Assembly: GCA_046565505.1 (NCBI GenBank)
Contig: JBKHYJ010000079.1
Coordinates: forward strand, 102,343-166,342
From: JBKHYJ01 sp046565505
GTDB taxonomy: Bacteria > Acidobacteriota > Blastocatellia > UBA7656
Direction: 5' to 3'
Length of the DNA: 64,000 nt
Position 1 is the stretch's first letter. Every line of letters begins with the position of its first letter. Under the pieces are notes generated by a model that did no database searches, was not told the DNA's origin, and was given only the letters and a program-made list of their open reading frames with translations. A program made the translations under genes and the position numbers. This document shows positions 1 through 8,928 of the stretch, in pieces.

Positions 1-72
1 AATAAGCCGGTGCCTCTTGGCCCCTCAGGTTGTAATTGGCAAGCATTGTTGGGTGGATAATGCTTGAATTAC
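1..72 (-). ncRNA. Structured small RNA, copy A (partial, leaves the window)
   Basis: On the minus strand this segment matches the 61898-61988 segment over about 60 bases. Read 5' to 3', it has a 7-bp stem (AAGCATT, 65-59, with AATGCTT, 47-41), then a conserved core containing CAACCTGAGGGGCCAAGAGG (29-10 on the complement). The first stem differs from copy B by a compensating pair change (T-A here, C-G there), which suggests selection on RNA pairing. A sigma-54-like promoter sits at 83-98 and predicts a start near 72. The 3' end, presumably a terminator as in copy B, lies outside the window. No reading frame is shared by the two copies. Confidence 0.6.
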
Positions 73-82
73 CTGATGATAC

Positions 83-98
83 TGCAACGCTCGTTCCA
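83..98 (-). promoter_or_regulatory. Sigma-54-like promoter of small RNA copy A
   Basis: The minus strand reads TGGAAC, five bases, TTGCA, one mismatch from the -24/-12 consensus TGGCAC-N5-TTGCA. The C at -12 is base 84, so transcription would start near 72, about 7 bases before the first stem of the RNA. The same geometry is seen at copy B. Confidence 0.5.
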
Positions 99-648
99 AG
101 GGCCTCGCCGCGATGAGCCGGAGTCTAAATGTAGGATAACTAAAGGCTTTTTCGGCCATCGGCCTACTGCCGTAATGGCTCATCTCGTCTTTGAATGTCT
201 CTCGATTGTCGATGCGTGAGACAAGAATTCCAACGCCGGCAGAGTCGCAGCCGCGGCGTGTGCGTCCGTGTAGTCTCCCTCCACGTAGTCTATGGATTTT
301 TTCCGCCAATGACAGGGCATTTACTCCGAGGCAGGGACGGGGAAGCGCCTGAATACTAATCGAACAAGAATGATGTATCAAAACAATTAGAGCAAGGTAG
401 ATTTACTCGCGCGTTCAATGAACCGAAGGCAGTAGCGGCAAGGGTCATTGAGGAATTGAGTTGTAAGGGGGCGGGCAACCAGTTGGCATATCACTTGCAC
501 AAATGCAGTGTGGAAAGAGCGGGCATCTGGCGGCGCTAAAAAGCAGCGGGGAGCCGGCCTAAAAAGTTGCGAAGTTCTTGAAACAAAGGTTAGGGAGTTG
601 CGTTAAAGGGTTTGGATGTTGCGCTCCGTCGAACGAGGAAGGCGTGAC
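99..648. other. Non-coding stretch with no convincing gene
   Basis: Open frames here, including one on the minus strand at 25-381, lack a ribosome binding site and recognisable composition, and the minus-strand one overlaps the small RNA and its promoter. The only clear signal is the sigma-54 promoter at 484-499. A 10-codon leader-like frame (649-681, preceded by GAGGAAGG) lies between that promoter and the first real gene. Confidence 0.5.
484..499 (+). promoter_or_regulatory. Sigma-54 promoter upstream of the 707 gene
   Basis: TGGCAT at 484-489, five bases, then TTGCA at 495-499. The GG and GC at -24/-12 are both present with canonical spacing. The predicted start is near 510, giving a leader of about 195 nt before the gene at 707. 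Sigma-54 promoters need an AAA+ activator; no activator gene lies in the window. Confidence 0.65.
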
Positions 649-706
649 ATGAATTCTAAGGGTGTGAAAGTTTCAAATGGGTAGTCGATGGTAAGGGTGG
701 AAGAAA

Positions 707-1084
707 ATGGCTAAAAACATAAACACAAGAAGTCTACATTCAAGAAACAGAACGGCGACCACGGGGCAGACCGGGCTTGATCCGAACGATCTTAAGAGCA
801 TAGTGCGTGACGGTCTAGTCTCAATGAATATGACAGAGCGAGAGGACTTCATACAGGCGCTTGAGGCAGAGATGCGGCGCGTTAACCTGAATATGCGCGC
901 CTACCTCATACCCCTCGGCATACCTGGGCGAAGCCCCGAGGACCTGACCCCGACCGAGGTCGGACATTTAATCAGGTTCCTCAAGATCAATGTGCCACAG
1001 GCCATGTCTGCCGTGGAGCGCACGATGGCGCGTTACAATATCTTCGCAGAGAAGGCCGGCCACGGCGACCGGCTGGCCGCGTAA
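707..1084 (+). CDS. Hypothetical protein, 125 aa, sigma-54-linked
   Basis: I do not recognise the family. The protein is soluble, with no signal peptide or membrane segment. A polar N-terminus (about residues 1-25) precedes a mostly helical charged region with an acidic stretch near residues 43-52 (MTEREDFIQALE). The start is supported by GGTGGAAG a few bases upstream. It is monocistronic: the sigma-54 promoter at 484-499 lies upstream and a strong hairpin follows at 1110-1152. Its promoter class matches that of the next gene, so the two may be co-induced; that link is inference. Confidence 0.7.
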   Translation: MAKNINTRSLHSRNRTATTGQTGLDPNDLKSIVRDGLVSMNMTEREDFIQALEAEMRRVNLNMRAYLIPLGIPGRSPEDLTPTEVGHLIRFLKINVPQAMSAVERTMARYNIFAEKAGHGDRLAA

Positions 1085-1109
1085 GTGCCCGGGCTTTTTC
1101 TGTGGAAAG

Positions 1110-1152
1110 ACGGATGCCCGCCAGGTTGTTAGACAGCCGGGCGGGCATCCGT
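1110..1152 (+). terminator. Hairpin downstream of the 707 gene
   Basis: ACGGATGCCCGC (1110-1121) pairs with GCGGGCATCCGT (1141-1152), a perfect 12-bp stem with a 19-nt loop. There is no T-run after it, so it may act as a transcript-stabilising hairpin or weak terminator. Confidence 0.55.
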
Positions 1153-1253
1153 GTCATAGGCGGTCCCCTCCTACCTTCGTTACTCTCCTTACTTACTCGT
1201 CTCATCGCAAAGCTCTCCGAATAGTCCGAAATCGAGGCGGCACGTGGCTTTGT

Positions 1254-1269
1254 TGGCACTCGGGTTGCA
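1254..1269 (+). promoter_or_regulatory. Sigma-54 promoter of the glycosyltransferase gene
   Basis: TGGCAC (1254-1259), TCGGG, TTGCA (1265-1269) is an exact match to the sigma-54 -24/-12 consensus. The predicted start is near 1280, about 115 nt upstream of the ATG at 1395. It is the best-scoring promoter of this class in the window. Confidence 0.75.
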
Positions 1270-1394
1270 AAAGTCTGTATCGGGCAGGAAGTAGTGTATT
1301 CACTCAATGAAATCGGGGTCGTGGTGCGAATCCCTATGATTCCAATCGAGAACGCGGCTCAGCCGAAAAAACTGGTGAAAGAAAAGGGAGGGGT

Positions 1395-2663
1395 ATGCTG
1401 CAAAAGGTAGATGTCCGGCCGAAGAGCCTGAATGATTACGAGTCCGTAGCCGGGGCGGATGTAATTGAGCAGATCAGAGAGGCGGCAAAGCCGCTCAAAG
1501 GCGCGCGCGTCGTGCATATAAACGCGACGGCCTATGGCGGCGGGGTGGCGGAGATTCTACAGACGCTCGTCCCGCTGATGAATGACGTCGGACTCGCCGC
1601 CGAGTGGCAGGTCATCGTGGGCGAGAATGAGTTCTTTGGCGTCACTAAATCGTTTCACAATGCACTGCAAGGTCACTCGGTCGAGCTGACTGACGAAGTT
1701 CGAGATATTTTTCTCCGCAACAATGAGCTTAACGCTGGACTGTTTGAAGGCGAGTATGATTTTGTCGTCGTGCATGACCCACAGCCTGCCGCGCTGTTGC
1801 GCTACCACGGGCGCGAAGGCGGCAAGCATTGGATATGGCGTTGTCATATAGACACTTCGACGCCTTACCTGCCCGTGCGCGATTTCCTCAAGCCCTACTT
1901 GCTGGAATACGACGCGGCGATCTACACGCTCGAAGAATACGTCGGGAGCGGGATGGCTTTCCCGAAGCTTTACCTGATACCGCCTTCTATTGATCCGCTG
2001 GCGGAGAAGAACAAGCCAATGGAATTGGAAGAGGCGCGCAGGGTGATCGCCCGATTCGGCCTGGATGTGAAGCGCCCGCTGCTCGTGCAGGTGTCGAGGT
2101 TTGACCCCTGGAAGGACCCGCTCGGCGTCATCGACGCTTATAAGATGGTGAAAAGCCATGTGCCGGAGGTACAGCTCGCGCTCGTAGGTTCTATGGCGAC
2201 CGACGACCCCGAAGGCATGGTCTACTACGCGAAGACGCTCAGAAGGTCGGGGGAAGATTTCGATATACATGTCCTGTCAAACCTCGACGGAGTCCATAAC
2301 AGAGAGATCAACGCCTTCCAGACGGCGGCCGATGTTGTCATTCAGAAGTCAACACGCGAGGGGTTCGGCCTTGTCGTGACCGAAGCGCTATGGAAAGGGA
2401 AGCCTGTGATAGGCGGTAAGGTGGGCGGCATTCCGCTTCAGGTCATCGACGGTGAAACGGGGTTCCTGGTAACCGATGTAGAAGCGTGCGCGCGCGCGTG
2501 CCTCTTCTTGCTCCAGCACCCGAACAGGGCGCGCGCAATGGGTGAGACGGCCCGGGAGCATGTGAGGCGAAACTTCCTCTCGACCCGCCACCTTTTCGAT
2601 TACTTGAAAATGTTTAACGAACTGGCGGGCAGCAAGGCGGAGCCCGCGACGACTAAGCCTTGA
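1395..2663 (+). CDS. GT4 glycosyltransferase, trehalose synthase (TreT)-like
   Basis: At 422 aa it is close to the usual TreT length. The N-terminal half holds the motif NATAYGGGVAEIL (about residues 43-55) followed by LVPLM, then GENEFFGVTKSFHNALQG near residues 76-93, both typical of TreT and its trehalose-phosphorylase-like relatives. The C-terminal half has the GT4 donor-site pattern, with STREGFGLVVTEALW and GGIPLQV. TreT enzymes make trehalose from NDP-glucose and glucose, usually for osmotic or stress protection. The start follows GGGAGGGG at ideal spacing. The exact sigma-54 promoter upstream suggests conditional induction. Other disaccharide or glycerate acceptors cannot be excluded. 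Confidence 0.8.
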   Translation: MLQKVDVRPKSLNDYESVAGADVIEQIREAAKPLKGARVVHINATAYGGGVAEILQTLVPLMNDVGLAAEWQVIVGENEFFGVTKSFHNALQGHSVELTDEVRDIFLRNNELNAGLFEGEYDFVVVHDPQPAALLRYHGREGGKHWIWRCHIDTSTPYLPVRDFLKPYLLEYDAAIYTLEEYVGSGMAFPKLYLIPPSIDPLAEKNKPMELEEARRVIARFGLDVKRPLLVQVSRFDPWKDPLGVIDAYKMVKSHVPEVQLALVGSMATDDPEGMVYYAKTLRRSGEDFDIHVLSNLDGVHNREINAFQTAADVVIQKSTREGFGLVVTEALWKGKPVIGGKVGGIPLQVIDGETGFLVTDVEACARACLFLLQHPNRARAMGETAREHVRRNFLSTRHLFDYLKMFNELAGSKAEPATTKP

Positions 2664-2876
2664 GCCATTCCGGCCCGCAGCGGGCGCCCCGCCGGCCGTA
2701 ATCTGTTCCTCGCGATTGGCCTGCGATGAGGGATTATCATTGTGCCCTTGGTGACGGGCGGCCGATGGCGCAACGCCGGCTGCGGGCGCGCCCGCGCGCT
2801 TTCTAAACTCGCCCCATCTACTGTAGAATTTTCGCGCCGATCGAGCAACGGGTCAGGACCGCATGGCTCGGATTAA

Positions 2877-5800
2877 TTGATGAAAAAGAAGCTGCTGATT
2901 ATCACAATCCTTTCGTACGCATCATTTTGCGCGCCCTTTGTTCAGGGGCAGCCGCAGGCTCGGTCCGGCGATGACAAGGCCGGCCTGCCCGGCAAAGCCC
3001 TCTCCCGCGCCCAGGAATTGAAAGCGCTAGCCCAATCGAAAGACTCTGACGCCAGGGTCAAGATCAGGCAGGCGCTTTCTGACGACAACTGGTACGTGCG
3101 CGGGGAGGCGGCTCGGGCCCTTGGGAGCCTGGGGGACAAATCATCTGCGCAAGATTTGTTAACTTTGATTGAGGACCGGAACTGGTTTGTGAGAGACGCC
3201 GCGCTCGAAGCGCTCGGCGCGATTAAGGCCCCGCCCGAGGCGGCAAGCGTTAATCAACTGTTGGCTTCGCCCGACCCCTACCTGCGCGCCCGCGCGGCTG
3301 CGACAATCGGCTCGCTCAATTACACGCCTGCGATTGATGCGTTGATTAAAGCGCTAGGCGATGAAGACGAAAATGTACGGCGCACCGCCGCCGGCGCGCT
3401 CGGCCGGATGAAGGCGGCGAAGGCCGGGGCAGCGCTGATCGAGCTTCTAAAAGACGAGGACGCCGGCGTCCGAAGAGCCGCCGCCCGGTCGCTTGGCCTC
3501 ATAGGGGATAAGCGAGCAGAGCAAGCGATTCTCGCGCTGAATAAGGAGCCCGGGGTTGACATGTGGGAGTACTCGGCCGCGCTTTACCGCCTGGGCAATC
3601 GTAATTTTCTAGACAGCGTGACGGCCGCTCTCCAAAGTGATTATCCTGACGTGCGTTTCAGCGCCTTTGAGACGCTTCTAGAATTAGGCGACAGCCGCGC
3701 CCTGCCCGCCTTGTTGACGTTCGCCGGCGTTGCGGGCGAAAAGGGGAAGACTTCAAAGCTTACACCTGAAGAGTCATTTTCAACCCGGCTCTCGCTCGCG
3801 AGAGGGCTCGCAAATTTTCAAGGCGCGGAGGCGCGCGCGGCCTTGATGACGATGCTCGAAGACCCTGAGCCACAGGTGCGCGCCGCCTCAATCGCGTCGC
3901 TCGTCAAAGCGAGCAAGTCAGATTCAAAGGATGACGCGTCGCTTGCGGCAATCGTTGGCGTGCTGAGGAAGGAGAAATCGCCCCCGGTCATTTCTGCCGC
4001 GATGGATGGGCTCGCCTCATTCGATCACTCGCGGGTCGCGGACTTGTTATTGGGCCCGGGGCTATCAAACGGGAAGCTTAGCCCGGCGATGATTCAAGCC
4101 CTGGCCTCAGTAGACGTGACTGCGGACGCGCTGGTTTCTCAGTTGAAGGCCGGGGACCTTGCGACCCGCGCCCGCGCGGCCGAGCGGCTTTCGCTTCTGG
4201 GAGACAGCAAGGCGGTCGCGCCTTTGATTGAAGCGGTCAGTGCTGACAAGGAAGTTGAGGTTCGAGTGAAGGCGGCAGAGGCCCTCGGGACGCTCAAAGA
4301 CCGGCGCGCAGTCGAAGCATTAGCTGCGGCGTCGGCTGCTTCTGAAAGGAATCTGAGGCTGGCGGCTGTCAACTCGCTCGGGTTGATCGCCGATCACACC
4401 TCCGCGGAGGCTCTATTCGCCGCCACGAAAGATGCCGACGCGGAAATCCGGGACGCGGCAATCCAGTCGCTCGCCGCCGTCGGTATTTCCGTCGAGAGGC
4501 TGTCGGCAGACGTTTCCAACCCCAACTGGCAAGTGCGCGCGGCCGCCCTCGGCACGTTCGCCCGGCTGGGCGACCGCAAGGCAACGCCGCTGATCGTCTC
4601 TGCCATGAGGGACAGCGATAGCAGGGTGCGGGTTGAGGCCGCGCGCGCGCTCGGCGAGCTTGCGGACCCGCGCGGCATCGACGCGCTGATAAAGTCTCTC
4701 GGCGACGCGACCGCGGAGGTGCGGGTTGAAGCGACCTTCGCGCTCGGCCGGTTGAAAGACCCCGGCGCGCTTGCCCCGCTGACCACCTTGCTTGATGACA
4801 GAGACAGCCGCGTGAGCCTCGCGGCCGCCGAATCGCTCGCGCGAATGCAAGACCCGCGGGCCATTAACGTGCTCGTCGGGTCGCTTTCGCGGCCGGATTG
4901 GAGAGTCCGTGCGCGCGCCGCGCAGGTGCTCGCGCGCGTTTCGTCCGGCGGGCTGATAGATCAAGCGGTCGGCCCTCTTGCCATAGCCATCACTGATAAA
5001 GACCCTGTCGTTCGGTACTACGCCGGGGAGGCGCTAATCGGCATGGGGGCCAGGGCAGTCCCCTCGCTAATTGATATTCTAAACTCCAAACGCGAAAGTG
5101 ACCGCGCGCGGGCTTCTCGCGTTCTCTGGAGAATCGGGGCGCCTGCCGTCGAATCTTTGATAGGAGTGGCGCAGGACAGGGAGGCCTCGCCCGAGGCGCG
5201 CGCGGCGGCTGCGCACGCGCTCGGGGTTATAGGGGACAGACGCGCGACCAGGAGCCTTACGCTGTTGCTCAAGGACGAACGCTATTTTGTCCGGCAAGCG
5301 GCGGCGCACGCGATCGGACAGATGGGAGAAGGCGCGCTGGATCAGGTACTTGATTTTGCTAATTCATCCACCCCTGCTACCAGGGAATCCGCCATTGAAG
5401 CGCTCGGCAGCATAAGCTCAGACCGTGCGGTCGATAAGATCATTCAGGCTCTGGCGGATTCAAACCCTTCGGTGAAGTCTGCCGCCGTAAGGGCTCTTGG
5501 GTACACAGGCAGCGAGAGGGCGGTCCCTCACCTGATTACACTGCTGCGGGACGAATCGAGCGCCTTGCGGTCCCAGGCCGCGCAATCACTTGGCCGCCTG
5601 GGCGCTGTTGCTCTGCCGGGCCTCGTCACCGCGCTGAGGGATAGCAGGCCATCTGTCCGCCAGCTTGCCGCCGAGGCGCTCGGCGACACAGGCATGAAGG
5701 AAGCGGTGGCCCCGCTCGTGGACCTGATAGGCGCGGACTTAACAGGCGCGCGCCCCGAAGCCATAGAGGCGCTGGGCAAGATCGGCGACCCGGCAGCCAT

Positions 5801-6125
5801 AGAGCCGATACTGACCGCCATGCGCAATGGCTCCATGACTGTGAAAAAGAAAGCCGTGATCGCGCTCGCGCGATTCCGCGACGCGCGCGCCGTCGAAGGT
5901 CTAATGACGGTGCTCGCGGATAAGAACGAGGAGGTGAGACAGGCGGCCGCCGAGGGGCTGGGTGAAGTAGGGGACGGGCGGGCAATATCGCAGCTTGAAA
6001 AAATTGCCGATACCGACCAGAGCCCTGATGTTCGGTCCGCCGCCGTGCAGTCGATTGAGCGTATAAGAGTGCGAGACCGGAACCCGGGCGATAAAGCTTC
6101 GCAACAGAAAGCCTCCCGGCCCTGA
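2877..6125 (+). CDS. Large secreted HEAT-repeat protein, 1082 aa
   Basis: An N-terminal signal peptide (KKKLLIITILSYASF, cleavage probably after residue 24) is followed by roughly 30 PBS-lyase/HEAT repeats covering almost the whole chain. The repeats recur every 31 residues or so, with patterns such as DxxVRxxAAxALGxLGD and AxxxLxxLLxD. Such solenoids are protein-interaction scaffolds; no catalytic motif is visible. The start is ATG ATG in a weak SD context. The protein is probably periplasmic or surface-exposed. Two lipoprotein genes follow closely on the same strand, which may reflect a shared envelope role. Confidence 0.85.
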   Translation: MMKKKLLIITILSYASFCAPFVQGQPQARSGDDKAGLPGKALSRAQELKALAQSKDSDARVKIRQALSDDNWYVRGEAARALGSLGDKSSAQDLLTLIEDRNWFVRDAALEALGAIKAPPEAASVNQLLASPDPYLRARAAATIGSLNYTPAIDALIKALGDEDENVRRTAAGALGRMKAAKAGAALIELLKDEDAGVRRAAARSLGLIGDKRAEQAILALNKEPGVDMWEYSAALYRLGNRNFLDSVTAALQSDYPDVRFSAFETLLELGDSRALPALLTFAGVAGEKGKTSKLTPEESFSTRLSLARGLANFQGAEARAALMTMLEDPEPQVRAASIASLVKASKSDSKDDASLAAIVGVLRKEKSPPVISAAMDGLASFDHSRVADLLLGPGLSNGKLSPAMIQALASVDVTADALVSQLKAGDLATRARAAERLSLLGDSKAVAPLIEAVSADKEVEVRVKAAEALGTLKDRRAVEALAAASAASERNLRLAAVNSLGLIADHTSAEALFAATKDADAEIRDAAIQSLAAVGISVERLSADVSNPNWQVRAAALGTFARLGDRKATPLIVSAMRDSDSRVRVEAARALGELADPRGIDALIKSLGDATAEVRVEATFALGRLKDPGALAPLTTLLDDRDSRVSLAAAESLARMQDPRAINVLVGSLSRPDWRVRARAAQVLARVSSGGLIDQAVGPLAIAITDKDPVVRYYAGEALIGMGARAVPSLIDILNSKRESDRARASRVLWRIGAPAVESLIGVAQDREASPEARAAAAHALGVIGDRRATRSLTLLLKDERYFVRQAAAHAIGQMGEGALDQVLDFANSSTPATRESAIEALGSISSDRAVDKIIQALADSNPSVKSAAVRALGYTGSERAVPHLITLLRDESSALRSQAAQSLGRLGAVALPGLVTALRDSRPSVRQLAAEALGDTGMKEAVAPLVDLIGADLTGARPEAIEALGKIGDPAAIEPILTAMRNGSMTVKKKAVIALARFRDARAVEGLMTVLADKNEEVRQAAAEGLGEVGDGRAISQLEKIADTDQSPDVRSAAVQSIERIRVRDRNPGDKASQQKASRP

Positions 6126-6175
6126 GTCGGGGCCACTTGTAAAGCCGCGGCATGAAGTCGCGTCGAAGAGAAGAA

Positions 6176-6724
6176 ATGAGAAGAATATATAGAATTTCAG
6201 TCTTATTACTCTTGCTCGCATCGTGGACGGGCGCATGTAAAAACGCGGCCACGTCAACTAACAATCAGGCGAGCCCCGGGCCGCCTCCGGCCGCTAATTC
6301 AAATGCGCCGAACGATCAACCACCCGCTAACAACAACACCGCGGCCGAGAAATCCTCAGGGGCCCCCGCGCCGGCTGCCAGTAATCCGTCTAAGCTTTTC
6401 GGCACGTATGCGATGAGCGAGGTGCACTCGGGCGGCGTGGTCAACATGATTAGCCAGATGAAGACTCAAATAACGTTCCTGGCCGACGGGACTTATTCGC
6501 GGATCTCCATGCGAAAGGGGAATGTCTATCATTCGGACGCGGGTAATTTCAGGGTCGAAGGGAATGACCAGCTCGTGCTGCTGATAAAGTTTGCGAAGCA
6601 GAAGGTTCATAACCCGCCGCTAGAGCGGCGGCACAGCTTCACCCTTTCGCGCGACGGCGAGGAGCTGACAATGACATCGGATGACGGCAAGGTCGCGGTG
6701 TTTCGTAAGATCAAGAAGGCTTGA
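6176..6724 (+). CDS. Lipoprotein with a C-terminal beta domain
   Basis: The chosen start (6176) has GAAGAGAAG directly upstream and gives a short lipoprotein signal ending in ASWTGAC, with the lipidated Cys near residue 21; an ATG eight codons earlier lacks an SD. A low-complexity Asn/Pro/Ala linker (about residues 25-70) leads to a C-terminal domain beginning FGTYAMSEVHSGG, with alternating beta-strand character and phrases such as FLADGTYSR. Small envelope beta-barrel domains of this kind are common; the ligand is unknown. The next lipoprotein, 20 bases downstream, has a similar plan, so the two are probably paralogues in one operon. Confidence 0.7.
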   Translation: MRRIYRISVLLLLLASWTGACKNAATSTNNQASPGPPPAANSNAPNDQPPANNNTAAEKSSGAPAPAASNPSKLFGTYAMSEVHSGGVVNMISQMKTQITFLADGTYSRISMRKGNVYHSDAGNFRVEGNDQLVLLIKFAKQKVHNPPLERRHSFTLSRDGEELTMTSDDGKVAVFRKIKKA

Positions 6725-6744
6725 GGCGCAGTTGGGATATTTGA

Positions 6745-7212
6745 ATGCGTGCCCAGGCTTTCCTGCTCAAGCTCTCGGTTTTCGGGCTGGCGGCCCTCGC
6801 CTTCGGATCATGTCGGGGTGGTTCGCGCGAAGAGCAGGGCGGCCTGCTGCAATCTGCCGAAGTGCCCTCGGTCGAAGATTCCGGCAGGAAGATTTCGGGC
6901 GTCTTCGCCCTGAGCGGTGTCGAGGACGACTACGGGAACAAGAGCTTGCAAGGCAGGCCGGCATCCACATTCCGTTTTGAAGAGAGCGGTGATTTTAAGA
7001 TAGAGCGCGAATTGGGCGGGACAGCTTTGAGTGTTGAAGAAGGGACATACGTCATCGGCAAGCGAAATGAGCTCTTACTTTATGTAGAGAAAGTCGGCGG
7101 GGAGCTGCTGAGCGAGGCGCGCGTTTATCGATACGTTGTCGCGGGCCAGAGCGCCGACTGGATAAGGCTTCAGAGCAGCCCCTCTGCCACACTGGTCCTG
7201 CAAAAGAAGTGA
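6745..7212 (+). CDS. Lipoprotein, paralogue-like partner of the 6176 gene
   Basis: At 155 aa, it has a signal peptide ending in the lipobox LAFGSC (Cys near residue 23). The mature part has the same order as its neighbour: a linker, a beta-strand segment (GVFALSGVEDDYGN) and a phrase on felt scale FRFEESGDFKIERE, ending in short hydrophobic strands. It starts 20 bases after the preceding stop, so the two are likely co-transcribed. Function is unknown. Confidence 0.65.
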   Translation: MRAQAFLLKLSVFGLAALAFGSCRGGSREEQGGLLQSAEVPSVEDSGRKISGVFALSGVEDDYGNKSLQGRPASTFRFEESGDFKIERELGGTALSVEEGTYVIGKRNELLLYVEKVGGELLSEARVYRYVVAGQSADWIRLQSSPSATLVLQKK

Positions 7213-7400
7213 CGGTTACCGAATTCGGGGCCCTGCATGAGCCGCGGTCCGAAAATTATTGTGATTTCGGTTTTACACTTTTCCAGAGACAACGCTTGCG
7301 TTATTATTGGCTGTAGCTGTGAATCGCCTCATCCGAGGCCTGGAAGGAAACTCAGAGCGATCAGCTCTACAGTGTTATCTGAGATAGGGGAGAATTAGCC

Positions 7401-7859
7401 ATGCGCGCCTATGATGGTATAAAGGCGGAGCGAGGGCGCGAGGTAACTCTAGAGACGCCCGATTTCCTTGAGCAAGCCCGTCAGCTACTTTCCAGGAGCT
7501 TACCCGTCGAGCTACGCATGAGCGGGGGCAGCATGCGGCCGGCCATCGAAGACGGCGACGTGGTCACCATCGAGCCTATAACCGACGAGCCGGTTAGGCA
7601 GGGCGACATTGTGCTGTATCACAGCCGCTTTGACACCGCGGTCATTCACAGGGTCGTTCGCGTAGATAAATCCGCCGAGCGGTCGATTCTGACGCGGGGG
7701 GATTCGGCCGCGCAAAACGACCTCCCGGTGTCGATCCACCGCATACTCGGCCGCGTTAAGCTCGTCGAGCGAGCGGGCGAGCGCATAGACATGATCAGGC
7801 CCCGGCGCAGCTTCGCTCAACTGATGGTTTCGTGGCTCGAACGCCTTAAATTCTGGTAA
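7401..7859 (+). CDS. S24/S26-family peptidase (signal-peptidase-like)
   Basis: The motif MSGGSMRPAI near residues 40-50 carries the probable nucleophilic Ser of the S24/S26 fold. It is followed by GDVV, QGDIVLYHSR, VIHRVVRV and LTRGD blocks typical of ER/archaeal-type signal peptidase I, which uses Ser/His/Asp rather than Ser/Lys. At 152 aa it is compact, and no N-terminal transmembrane anchor is evident, unlike true leader peptidases; the C-terminus (FAQLMVSWLERLKFW) is amphipathic. It may be a truncated signal peptidase or an S24-like regulator protease. The ATG follows GGGGAGAATTAGCC. Confidence 0.7.
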   Translation: MRAYDGIKAERGREVTLETPDFLEQARQLLSRSLPVELRMSGGSMRPAIEDGDVVTIEPITDEPVRQGDIVLYHSRFDTAVIHRVVRVDKSAERSILTRGDSAAQNDLPVSIHRILGRVKLVERAGERIDMIRPRRSFAQLMVSWLERLKFW

Positions 7860-7871
7860 TCGCCCTACCCC

Positions 7872-8756
7872 TCACTGACCTTGCGCGCTTATGCGGCCCG
7901 TGATTAAAAGCGCGATCAATAAAAGTCCAAGCGCAACCCTGTAACCGACGAACACGAATGTCGTGTGGCGCTGAAGGTATCTGAGCAGGAACGCAATTGA
8001 AAGATAGCCGGATATCGCGGCGACGACGGCCGCTATGATTATGGCCGCCCAGTCCGGCGCTGCGGCTTGAATAGCCGGGTCGGCGCTCACCGGGCGGACC
8101 GCCTTCGGGAGTTCGAGCAGCCCGCTGGCCGCGACGGCGGGGATGGAAAGCAAAAACGAGAAGCGCGCGGCGGCCTCTCGCTTCAGGCCGGAGAACAGGC
8201 CCCCAGTAATCGTGGTCCCGGAACGCGAAGAGCCCGGGATGAGCGCGAGCACCTGCGCGAACCCGACGGCGAGCGCGTCCGACAGCCTGATGTTATTCAT
8301 GTCTCTCCGCTGCTTACTCACCAGCTCGGCGACGGTCAGCACTATTGCGAGGCCGATCAGGCTTGCGGCGATTATCCGCAAATCCTTCGTGAGCGGGCCT
8401 TCGATAATTCGCTTCAACAGCAATCCGAAGATGGCGATGGGCAGAGAGCCTATTATGATTAGCCAGCCGAGCCGCGCTTGATCTCTTTGCCGCGCAGTAA
8501 CGGGCCGGTGCCTTACGACGGCGAGGTTGGCGGCAATGAAGCCTTGAATGATCTTTAGTATGTCGGACCAGAAATAGAGGATGACGGCCGCGAGGGTGCC
8601 GAGTTGTATGACCGCTATAAAGGCGGTCCACTGCTGGTCGTTTTTGACCTCGCCCATAAGCCTCCCGGCGAGCGTGAGGTGGGCCGTGCTGCTGATAGGG
8701 AGGAACTCGGTCAGGCCCTGTATGAGGCCGAGGATGATGGCGTGCAGAAGTGACAT
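7872..8756 (-). CDS. uppP: Undecaprenyl-diphosphatase
   Basis: At 294 aa, with about eight hydrophobic helices, it matches the UppP/BacA family. Both signature regions are present: GLTEFLPISSTAHL near residues 14-27 (catalytic Glu and the SSTAH loop) and PGSSRSGTTITGG near residues 173-185. The enzyme dephosphorylates undecaprenyl pyrophosphate at the inner membrane to recycle the lipid carrier for peptidoglycan and O-antigen synthesis, and its overexpression confers bacitracin resistance. It is convergent with the S26 peptidase gene (12 bases between stops) and divergent from the small membrane gene at 8929. Confidence 0.95.
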   Translation of the reverse strand: MSLLHAIILGLIQGLTEFLPISSTAHLTLAGRLMGEVKNDQQWTAFIAVIQLGTLAAVILYFWSDILKIIQGFIAANLAVVRHRPVTARQRDQARLGWLIIIGSLPIAIFGLLLKRIIEGPLTKDLRIIAASLIGLAIVLTVAELVSKQRRDMNNIRLSDALAVGFAQVLALIPGSSRSGTTITGGLFSGLKREAAARFSFLLSIPAVAASGLLELPKAVRPVSADPAIQAAAPDWAAIIIAAVVAAISGYLSIAFLLRYLQRHTTFVFVGYRVALGLLLIALLITGRISAQGQ

Positions 8757-8928
8757 TGAGTGATCAATCCCCTTTGTTGAACATTAAGCAGGCGAGTGAT
8801 ACTACAGAGCGCGGACGGGGGATGTCAACGCGGCCGGGACCGGCTATACTATGACTCGTCGGCCAGATTCATGTATTTTGCTTCGCATGGCGGCGACGCG
8901 ATTAATAACTCTGAGGCGCAGGTAAGGC

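Noticed and set aside
25..381. 118-codon frame on the minus strand at the left edge
   Set aside because: It overlaps the small RNA copy A and its promoter, has no SD and no recognisable composition.
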